Of a stretch of DNA of 7,183 nucleotides, positions 1 to 4,602 are shown one piece after another. The DNA is from T1Sed10-7 sp046483565 (GTDB lineage: Bacteria; Actinomycetota; Nitriliruptoria; Nitriliruptorales; Nitriliruptoraceae). The stretch is taken from NCBI GenBank assembly GCA_046483565.1, contig JAWOCZ010000167.1, forward strand, positions 1 through 7,183, read 5' to 3'. Below the pieces are notes generated by a model. The model was given only the letters and a program-made list of their open reading frames with translations, searched no databases and was not told the DNA's origin. The position numbers were made by a program, and so were the translations under genes. Position 1 is the stretch's first letter. Every line of letters begins with the position of its first letter.

Positions 1-1
1 G

Positions 2-376
2 GTGGCCGACACCGTCCGGGCGGCCCACCTGCACGAACTCGGCCGTATCAAGCTCGAGCGCGAGGCCCCTGCGCCCCAGCACGAGCTCGCGACGGCAGGC
101 GCCGACGTGCTGCGTGAGGTCGGTGACCTGGACCGCATCGCCGCGATCGTCGAGGCCCAGGCTGACCTGCAGCGCAGCCCGCGCGATGCCGTCGGGCTCC
201 CGGCCCGCATCATCGTCGCCTGCTGCGAGCTCGACAGCTACGCCCCCGACCCCGCCGCCCCTGGACAGCGCCACGAGGCCGTGGTCCGCCTGGTCCGCGA
301 GGTCGGCGACCTCGACGTGGTCGCCGCGCTGACGCGCGTCCTCGACCGCACGGCGGAACCCGAAGCCGTCGGCTGA
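2..376 (+). CDS. Degenerate HD-GYP-like domain protein, C-terminal fragment
   Basis: The reading frame enters from the left edge, so the GTG at position 2 is probably internal and the N-terminus is missing. The visible 124 residues follow the HD-GYP phosphodiesterase layout: AAHLHELGRI (residues 7-16) sits where HDIGK(I) is expected, a helix from His27 (HELATAGADVL) matches the HPxxGAxLL segment, then DRIAAIVEAQ (44-53) and GLPARIIVACCELDSY (65-80), which matches the 'ariiavaDayDam' helix. Key residues are lost: the HD pair reads His11-Glu12, the metal-binding HHE reads Glu-Ala-Gln (51-53), and the DGxGYP loop is absent. In the family these residues bind metals and cleave cyclic di-GMP. I infer a non-catalytic domain, perhaps a sensory or output module, or an HDOD/HD-like relative. 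What lies N-terminal is unknown. The gene converges on the DUF5317-type gene with a 23-bp gap. Confidence 0.6.
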   Translation: MADTVRAAHLHELGRIKLEREAPAPQHELATAGADVLREVGDLDRIAAIVEAQADLQRSPRDAVGLPARIIVACCELDSYAPDPAAPGQRHEAVVRLVREVGDLDVVAALTRVLDRTAEPEAVG

Positions 377-399
377 CCCGGCTCCGGTCCACGGCGGGA

Positions 400-1083
400 T
401 CAGCGCGGGTCGGAACGGCGGCGCAGCTCGGGCGTCGGCCGCAGCCCTTGCTGCACGGGCCGTACCGGCTGTGGGTGGCGGTCGTCGGAACGGCGGCGCA
501 GCTCGGGTGTCGGCCGCAGCCGTGGGCCGCTGCGCTGCCGCGCACCGGTGGGTGGCGTGGGGCTCGTCATCAGGGCATGGGTCATCGGCAGCAGCCCGGC
601 GGCCAGCACCAGGTCGCCGACCGACAGGATCGAGCGCAACCACGGCACCGGGATGATGTCGGCCAGCCACGGCAGGTGCGTCTGTGCGGTCAGCAGGGTG
701 TGCTTGCCCGGCGGTACCGCGGCGCCCTCCATCCCGATCGCCGCGATGGCCGCGGGGTCCACGGGCATCGCCCGGTTCGCGGCCATCACCGCCGCGTTGA
801 GCGCCAACCCCGCGGCGACGAGCCACACCCCGGGCAGCCGCCGGTTCAACAGCAGGAAGGCGACGACCAGCACCTGGCTCGACAGCAGCAGGGACCAGCC
901 CGCCACACCGGCGTCCGGCAGGAGCCCCCGGCCGGCAGCGACATCGACCCCGAGCTGGATGGCCACGCCGACGAACAGGACCCATCCGGCACGGATCTCG
1001 GCGTGCCCGATCCGGTGCAGTCGCCCGCCGCGCACCCAGGAGGCCAGGACAGCGACGACCAGCACCGTGACGGTGAAGGGCAC
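400..1083 (-). CDS. DUF5317-type multi-pass membrane protein
   Basis: A 227-residue protein, function unknown. It has about five hydrophobic segments (roughly residues 3-17, 33-50, 62-80, 85-101 and 152-172), so it is an integral membrane protein. The segment LNAAVMAANRAMPV (95-108) and the later IIPVPWLRSILSVGDLVLAAG stretch (143-163) resemble the 'N-x-x-x-MP' and 'SxGDv' landmarks I associate with actinobacterial DUF5317 proteins; this assignment is from memory of the family. Residues 175-227 are a basic, proline-rich cytosolic-type tail with an internal 25-residue duplication, which looks like a lineage-specific addition. The start is GTG, supported by AGGAGG at 1089-1094 with a 5-nt spacer. 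The gene is divergent from the crotonase gene (97 bp between them) and convergent with the HD-GYP-like gene. Confidence 0.8.
   Translation of the reverse strand: MPFTVTVLVVAVLASWVRGGRLHRIGHAEIRAGWVLFVGVAIQLGVDVAAGRGLLPDAGVAGWSLLLSSQVLVVAFLLLNRRLPGVWLVAAGLALNAAVMAANRAMPVDPAAIAAIGMEGAAVPPGKHTLLTAQTHLPWLADIIPVPWLRSILSVGDLVLAAGLLPMTHALMTSPTPPTGARQRSGPRLRPTPELRRRSDDRHPQPVRPVQQGLRPTPELRRRSDPR
409..521. repeat. Direct repeat, two 38-bp copies, 75-bp period
   Basis: Positions 409-446 and 484-521 are identical except for one base (C at 433, T at 508). The period is 75 bp, a multiple of three, so the repeat keeps frame inside the end of the membrane protein gene and duplicates the peptide LRPTPELRRRSD (residues 189-200 and 214-225). 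This is a coding-region duplication rather than a regulatory array. Confidence 0.85.
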
Positions 1084-1088
1084 GCGGT

Positions 1089-1094
1089 CCTCCT
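1089..1094 (-). promoter_or_regulatory. Shine-Dalgarno of the DUF5317-type gene
   Basis: On the minus strand this reads AGGAGG, a full Shine-Dalgarno, 5 nt before the GTG at 1083. It fixes the GTG as the start. Confidence 0.75.
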
Positions 1095-1148
1095 GTCGGC
1101 TTCGCGGTGGGCGAGGCGCGCAGAGCGGATGGTGCCAGGTTCAGCGCG

Positions 1149-1154
1149 TAAGGT
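1149..1154 (+). promoter_or_regulatory. Possible -10 element before the crotonase gene
   Basis: TAAGGT fits the actinobacterial TAnnnT -10 pattern, and a transcript would start about 20 nt before the ATG at 1181. No recognisable -35 lies at the right distance, so this is tentative. If real, it would drive the crotonase, sigma region 4 and pdtaS genes together. Confidence 0.25.
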
Positions 1155-1180
1155 GGGGCTAGGCGGACCTGGGAGGGACG

Positions 1181-1957
1181 ATGAGCGTCGAGGTCGACCA
1201 CGTCGGCGCGGTCACGACCGTGATGATCGACCGTGAGGAGGCGCGCAACGCGCTCGACGCCGAGACCCTCGAAGCGTTGGTCGGGGCGCTGCGGACCGCT
1301 GACGCCGATCCCGACGTCCGCGTGATCGTGCTCACGGGGGCGGGCGAGCGGGTCTTCTGCGCCGGCGCGGACCTGCGTTCGGGGATGACCTCCGACCCGT
1401 CGGCCGTCGACGGGCACGAGCAGCGCGGTCTCCTGCGACGGCTGTTCTCGACCACCGAGGCGCTCAGCACCCCCCTGATCGGGCGGATCAACGGCCACGC
1501 CCTGGCCGGTGGCCTGGGCGTGGCGTTGTCCTGCGACCTGCTCGTGGCGGTCGAGGACGCGACCTTCGGGACACCCGAGGTGCGCGTCGGCCTGTGGCCG
1601 CACGTCATCTCCGCCCTGCTCGTCCAGCACCTGGGTCCCAAGCACGCCCTCGAGTGGATGATGACCGGCCGCCGCTACCCGGCCGCCGAGGCAGAGCGGC
1701 TCGGTCTGGTCAACCAGGTCGTGCCTCGTGACGGTTTGGACGCAGCGGTCGCCGACCTGGCGGCCGAGCTCGTGCGCGGCGCTCCGACCGCGCTGGCCCT
1801 CGGTCGGCGCAGCTACTTCGAGTCCCGGGCCATGGAGCCACGCGCCGCGATGGCCTACCTCCACGGGATGCTCGACCTGCAGGTCCAGACCGAGGATGCC
1901 GCGGAGGGGATCGCCGCGTTCCTCGCGCGCCGCGAGCCGATCTGGCGGGGCCGGTAG
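1181..1957 (+). CDS. Enoyl-CoA hydratase/isomerase family protein (crotonase fold)
   Basis: A 258-residue protein, the usual length of single-domain crotonases, which hydrate or isomerise acyl-CoA thioesters in the cytosol (fatty acid, aromatic or branched amino acid degradation). The oxyanion hole is recognisable: CAGADL (60-65, Ala63 as the rat hydratase Ala98 equivalent) and HALAGGLG (106-113, Gly110 as Gly141). Of the two hydratase glutamates, Glu133 in FGTPEVRVGLWP (the Glu164 equivalent) is kept, while the Glu144 position is Gly113. Many actinobacterial paralogues share this change, so an isomerase, methylglutaconyl-CoA-hydratase-like or other activity is possible and the substrate cannot be named. 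The ATG is preceded by GGGAGG (1171-1176), 4 nt away. The next gene begins 9 nt after the stop, suggesting co-transcription. Confidence 0.93.
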   Translation: MSVEVDHVGAVTTVMIDREEARNALDAETLEALVGALRTADADPDVRVIVLTGAGERVFCAGADLRSGMTSDPSAVDGHEQRGLLRRLFSTTEALSTPLIGRINGHALAGGLGVALSCDLLVAVEDATFGTPEVRVGLWPHVISALLVQHLGPKHALEWMMTGRRYPAAEAERLGLVNQVVPRDGLDAAVADLAAELVRGAPTALALGRRSYFESRAMEPRAAMAYLHGMLDLQVQTEDAAEGIAAFLARREPIWRGR

Positions 1958-1966
1958 GCTGAGGCG

Positions 1967-2437
1967 ATGGGCGGCAGCCAGGGCAAGGGACGCGGACGTC
2001 ACCAGGGGCAACCCGGTGGCGCCAAGAGCGGTGCGAAGGGTCAGCAGCCGTCGAAGCAGACAGGGTCCGGTGGTGGCAAGGGCGGCAGCGGTGGCAGCGC
2101 CGGGAAGGCCTCGCCGAAGGGCGGGAAGGGCGCACCAGCCGCCAAGGGTCGCAAGCCCGGCAAGGGGCAGAAGCCGGGTACCGGCGGCAAGGGGTCCAAC
2201 CCGGCGGAGGAGCTCAAGCAGCCGCTCGAACGGGTCCTGTCACGGCTCCCCGCGACCCAGCGCAGGGTGCTCGAGCTGCGGATGGGGCTGACCGACGGGC
2301 ACCCGCACGACCTCGCGGACACCGCGCGCACCCTGGGCCTGTCGCTGAGCGAGGCCCGGGACATCGAGAAGCGCGCCTTCGAGCACATCCGTGAGGCGGT
2401 CCCGCTCCACCAGTTGCAGCGTTTCCTCCAGGGCTGA
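1967..2437 (+). CDS. Free-standing sigma-70 region 4 domain with Lys/Gly-rich tail
   Basis: A 156-residue protein in two parts. Residues 1-80 are low complexity, built of Gly, Lys, Ser, Pro and Gln, with 13 Lys and no Asp or Glu, so probably disordered and able to bind nucleic acid. Residues about 84-156 match region 4 of a primary-type sigma factor: LSRLPATQRRVLELRMGLTD (91-110) aligns with 'LdtLserEagVvrLRFGLtdG', the helix-turn-helix spans about 114-141, and AVPLHQLQRFL (144-154) aligns with the sigma C-terminal tail. No region 2 or 3 is present, so it cannot be a complete sigma factor. Recognition-helix residues that read the -35 box in sigma-70 (R584, E585, Q589) are Leu127, Ser128 and Asp132 here; only the R588 equivalent (Arg131) remains. 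The start ATG has a short GAGG (1961-1964) 2 nt away. It lies 3 nt before pdtaS. It may bind core RNA polymerase or a regulator; this is inference. Confidence 0.82.
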   Translation: MGGSQGKGRGRHQGQPGGAKSGAKGQQPSKQTGSGGGKGGSGGSAGKASPKGGKGAPAAKGRKPGKGQKPGTGGKGSNPAEELKQPLERVLSRLPATQRRVLELRMGLTDGHPHDLADTARTLGLSLSEARDIEKRAFEHIREAVPLHQLQRFLQG

Positions 2438-2440
2438 GCG

Positions 2441-3892
2441 GTGTCCTCCTTCGACACGCTGGCGGAGCGGCGGGCGGGCCTGAAGGGCCCCGAGCTCGAC
2501 GCCCTGAACGAGGTCGTCGCGGAGTGGCAGATCCTCGCCGACCTGTCCTTCTCCGACCTGCTGCTGTTCGCCCACGACACCGAGGCGGACGCGCTGGTCG
2601 TGATCTCCCAGATCCGGCCCTACACGGCGCCGACCATCTACCAGGAGGACCTGGTCGGCAGGGTGCTCCCGTCCAGCGAGCGGCCGGCCGTGGCCCGGTC
2701 GTTCGCGGAGGGTCGCATCATCCGTGACGGGGATCCCGACTGGTCCAGCGGGGTCCCGGTGCGCGAGGAGGCGATCCCCGTCGGCTTCGACGGCCGGACG
2801 ATCGGGGTGGTCACCCGTGAGGCCAACCTGTCGATGGTGCGTGCGCCGTCGCAGCTGGAGCTGACCTACCTCCAGGTCGCCGACGAGCTCTCCCAGATGC
2901 TGGCGGACGGCGAGTTCCCCTTCCCCGGACAGATCGTCGAGCACGAGTTCGGTCCCCGGGTGGGCGACGGGATGATGCGTCTCGATGCCACCGGGACCGT
3001 GATCTACGCGTCCCCGAACGCGATGAGCGCGTACCGCCGGATGGGGGTGACCGGCGCGGTCATGGGGCGCAACCTCGCCGACTTCGACCTCGATGACGAG
3101 GCGTTGCTCGAGGCCCTGGCCGTCGGTGAGCCGCTCGAGTCGGAGGTCGAGGGGCGGGGCGCGGTCGCGCAGCGGCGGCTGCTCCCGCTGACCCGGGGAC
3201 ATCAGGTGCTGGGTGGTCTGCTCCTGGTCCGCGAGGTCACCGAACTGCGGCGGCACGAGCGGCTGCTGCTGTACAAGGACGCCACGATCCGCGAGATCCA
3301 CCACCGGGTGAAGAACAACCTGCAGACCGTCGCCTCCCTGCTCCGGCTGCAGTCCCGGCGGCTGCCCTCACCGGAGGTGCGGGAGGCCCTGTCCGAGTCG
3401 GTGCGTCGGATCTCCTCGATCGCGCTGGTGCACGAGACCCTCTCACAGGACTCCGGACAGCGGGTGGCGTTCGACAAGGTCGCGCACCGGCTGATCGACA
3501 TGGTCACCACCGGCCTGACCGACCCGGCCCAGCCGGTGAGCATGTCGCTGGAGGGCACGGCTGGCGAGCTCCCGGCCGAGGTGGCCACGCCGCTGGCGCT
3601 GGTGCTCTCCGAGTTGCTCCAGAACGCGGTCGAGCACGGGTTCGCCGAGCGTGGCGGCGAGGTCGTGGTCCAGCTCGACCGACGGGCCTCCGGGCTCCAC
3701 CTCGCCGTCGTCGACGACGGGATCGGTGTCCCCGAAGGATGGGACGTGATCAGCGACGCGAACCTCGGCCTCCAGATCGCCATGACGCTGGTGGAGTCCG
3801 AGCTCGGCGGGACCCTGGAGGTCGAACGCGTCGGGGAGGGGGGCGGGACCCGTGCCGTCGCGCTGCTGCCGGTCCCGCTCGCGACGCCCTGA
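2441..3892 (+). CDS. pdtaS: PdtaS-type cytosolic sensor histidine kinase
   Basis: A 483-residue kinase close in length to M. tuberculosis PdtaS. No membrane segment is seen, so it is soluble. Order: N-terminal GAF-like sensor of the H_kinase_N type (about 1-155), PAS domain (about 175-272), HisKA_2 dimerisation/phosphoacceptor helix IREIHHRVKNNLQTVASLLR (283-302) with His288 as likely phosphorylated residue, and HATPase_c with N box ELLQNAVEHGF (391-401, Asn395), G1 VVDDGIGVP (423-431) and G2-like NLGLQIA (441-447). In the known system PdtaS phosphorylates PdtaR, whose ANTAR domain antiterminates transcripts; no such partner is in this window, and it is unlinked in mycobacteria too. The start is GTG, 3 nt after the sigma region 4 stop, with no strong Shine-Dalgarno, which suggests translational coupling. 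The end lies in a duplicated GACGCCCT (3883-3898). Confidence 0.93.
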   Translation: MSSFDTLAERRAGLKGPELDALNEVVAEWQILADLSFSDLLLFAHDTEADALVVISQIRPYTAPTIYQEDLVGRVLPSSERPAVARSFAEGRIIRDGDPDWSSGVPVREEAIPVGFDGRTIGVVTREANLSMVRAPSQLELTYLQVADELSQMLADGEFPFPGQIVEHEFGPRVGDGMMRLDATGTVIYASPNAMSAYRRMGVTGAVMGRNLADFDLDDEALLEALAVGEPLESEVEGRGAVAQRRLLPLTRGHQVLGGLLLVREVTELRRHERLLLYKDATIREIHHRVKNNLQTVASLLRLQSRRLPSPEVREALSESVRRISSIALVHETLSQDSGQRVAFDKVAHRLIDMVTTGLTDPAQPVSMSLEGTAGELPAEVATPLALVLSELLQNAVEHGFAERGGEVVVQLDRRASGLHLAVVDDGIGVPEGWDVISDANLGLQIAMTLVESELGGTLEVERVGEGGGTRAVALLPVPLATP

Positions 3893-3906
3893 CGCCCTGA
3901 CGCGGC

Positions 3907-3920
3907 GCTCTGACCAGAGC
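3907..3920 (+). terminator. Small stem-loop after pdtaS
   Basis: GCTCT - GACC - AGAGC forms a 5-bp stem with a 4-nt loop, 15 nt after the pdtaS stop. No U tract follows. It may be an RNA 3'-end element or chance. Confidence 0.25.
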
Positions 3921-3940
3921 CACCACGCGGCGCCCGACGG

Positions 3941-3981
3941 GGCCGCTACAACGGCCGCTACAACGGCCGCTACAACGGCCG
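3941..3981. repeat. Tandem 12-bp repeat, 3.4 copies
   Basis: The unit GGCCGCTACAAC occurs three times without mismatch (3941-3952, 3953-3964, 3965-3976), followed by a partial GGCCG that runs into the stem-loop. It lies between the stop codons of two convergent genes and encodes nothing evident. Perfect short tandem arrays of this kind often vary in copy number between strains. Confidence 0.9.
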
Positions 3982-4010
3982 ATGCCGTCGGCGCGGGCCG
4001 ACGGCATCGG
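3979..4010. terminator. Strong stem-loop, bidirectional terminator between pdtaS and whiB
   Basis: CCGATGCCGTCGGC (3979-3992) and GCCGACGGCATCGG (3997-4010) pair perfectly over 14 bp around a GCGG loop. It sits between convergent genes, 20 nt beyond the whiB stop and 86 nt beyond the pdtaS stop, so it could end both transcripts. No U tract exists on either strand, which is common for GC-rich actinobacterial terminators. Confidence 0.75.
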
Positions 4011-4030
4011 GTGAGCAGGTCTCGTCGCGG

Positions 4031-4282
4031 TCAGCTGGCCATGCGGCGACGGCGCTGGCGTGCGCGCTTCAGGGTGCGGCGCTCGTCCTCGGTCAGACCA
4101 CCCCAGACCCCGGCATCCTGGTTGGTGCTGAGAGCGAACTCGAGGCACTCCTCGCGGACCTCGCACGTGGCACAGATCCGCTTGGCGGCCTCCGACTGCT
4201 CGACGGCAGGACCGGTCGTCCCGATGGGGAAGAACAACTCGGGATCCTCGTTCGTGCATGCCGCGCGGCTACGCCAATCCAT
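4031..4282 (-). CDS. whiB1: WhiB1-like [4Fe-4S] transcriptional regulator
   Basis: An 83-residue WhiB protein, almost the size of mycobacterial WhiB1. The four cluster cysteines are Cys9, Cys37, Cys40 and Cys46, at the same positions as in M. tuberculosis WhiB1 as I recall it. The start MDWRSRAAC, the DPELFFP segment (13-19), the GVWGG turn (58-62), TEDERRTLKR (64-73) and the basic C-terminal tail (69-80) all fit. WhiB proteins are actinobacterial regulators; WhiB1 is essential in mycobacteria, its cluster reacts with nitric oxide, and it binds region 4 of sigma-A. The ATG is preceded on the minus strand by GGGAG (4291-4295) with an 8-nt spacer. Transcription probably comes from the promoter at 4461-4488, giving a long leader. 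It is convergent with pdtaS and downstream of a lipid kinase on the same strand, as in mycobacteria. Confidence 0.97.
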   Translation of the reverse strand: MDWRSRAACTNEDPELFFPIGTTGPAVEQSEAAKRICATCEVREECLEFALSTNQDAGVWGGLTEDERRTLKRARQRRRRMAS

Positions 4283-4454
4283 CTGGGTGTCTCCCTTCGG
4301 GGTGCTCGCTCACGCGCTCGACGGCGCTGCGAGGGGAGCAGGTCAGAGCAGGTCGCCCGGGTTCCCGGACTGCCTCGTCGACCTGCCCCTGCTGTTGGAG
4401 CCGGACCGCATCGCCCGCCAGGCACGACGCTTGTGAACAGGTTCTCGAGGTGCG
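4283..4454 (-). promoter_or_regulatory. Long 5' leader of whiB with competing hairpins
   Basis: If transcription starts about 7 nt after the -10 at 4461-4466, the leader is about 170 nt. It holds two 9-bp direct repeats (GAGCAGGTC on the + strand at 4336-4344 and 4346-4354). Both can pair with the same partner, CGACCTGCCCC at 4379-4389: one copy gives a perfect 8-bp stem (4348-4355 with 4379-4386), the other a 7-bp stem extended by 3 bp across a bulge (4334-4344 with 4380-4389). CCGG/CCGG (4357-4360 with 4365-4368) can form an inner hairpin. Mutually exclusive stems suggest an attenuator-like leader, but GC-rich DNA produces such pairs by chance. Confidence 0.4.
4343..4411 (-). CDS. Possible 22-codon leader peptide (uORF) upstream of whiB
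   Basis: An ATG at 4411-4409 opens a 22-codon frame ending in TGA at 4345-4343, wholly inside the whiB leader. It begins MRSGSNSRGRS and ends GNPGDLL, with five Arg and six Ser by my count. Upstream is only a weak GGCGGG. Its coding path crosses the hairpin partner strands described for the leader, and its stop lies in one of the two repeats, so ribosome position could decide which stem forms. Frames of this length are common by chance in GC-rich DNA, so coding status is unproven. Confidence 0.25.
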   Translation of the reverse strand: MRSGSNSRGRSTRQSGNPGDLL

Positions 4455-4460
4455 ACCGGG

Positions 4461-4488
4461 ACCGTACGTGACGCCTACGCGGTGTCAA
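4461..4488 (-). promoter_or_regulatory. Putative whiB promoter
   Basis: On the minus strand TTGACA (4488-4483) is followed after 16 bp by TACGGT (4466-4461). This is a perfect primary-sigma -35 and a TAnnnT-type -10. It is the best promoter match in the window and points towards whiB. Confidence 0.6.
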
Positions 4489-4518
4489 GGGTTCGTTCAC
4501 GATCCCGCTTGCAGGAAT

Positions 4519-4546
4519 GCGCGCCTGGGCGCAGGCCGCGCGTTTT
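4519..4546. terminator. GC stem-loop between lipid kinase and whiB
   Basis: GCGCGCCTG (4519-4527) pairs with CAGG (4532-4535) and CGCGC (4537-4541) around a GGCG loop, with one bulged C. On the + strand TTTT follows (4543-4546), so its classical terminator orientation would stop + strand (antisense) transcripts. On the minus strand it lies about 60 nt after the lipid kinase stop and lacks a U tract. Confidence 0.35.
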
Positions 4547-4556
4547 GTCCGGACAA
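4545..4556. promoter_or_regulatory. Perfect 12-bp palindrome, possible operator
   Basis: TTGTCCGGACAA is its own reverse complement. It lies 56 bp upstream of the whiB -35 and 46 bp past the lipid kinase stop. The position suits an activator or a dimeric regulator, but no family is identified. Apart from this, the stem-loop beside it and the promoter, I see nothing in 4489-4602. Confidence 0.35.
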
Positions 4557-4602
4557 CAACGTCGGACGGTGACCGCCTCCGCGCGTTGCGGCCCGCCAGG
4601 TG

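Noticed and set aside
448..1236. A 262-codon + strand frame across the membrane protein gene
   Set aside because: It is Gln/Gly/His-rich shadow coding; the opposite strand has real membrane segments and a strong Shine-Dalgarno.
2240..3304. A 354-codon open frame on the - strand
   Set aside because: It is antisense to the sigma region 4 and pdtaS genes; its peptide is dominated by His, Arg and Gly and shows no known fold.
3941..3981. CRISPR-like array
   Set aside because: Units are 12 bp and directly abutting with no spacers, so this is a simple tandem repeat.
4431..4438. TTGTGAAC as half of a CRP site upstream of whiB
   Set aside because: CRP is known to act at mycobacterial whiB1, but no matching TCACA half lies at the right spacing.
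4435..4444. GAAC-AG-GTTC inverted repeat as an SOS (LexA) box
   Set aside because: The actinobacterial box needs about TCGAAC-N4-GTTCGA; the spacing here is 2 nt and the outer bases do not match.
4093..4500. A - strand frame covering the whiB leader and overlapping whiB in another frame
   Set aside because: Its translation is Arg/Pro/Ser-rich with no family resemblance, and it overlaps the well-supported whiB gene and promoter.
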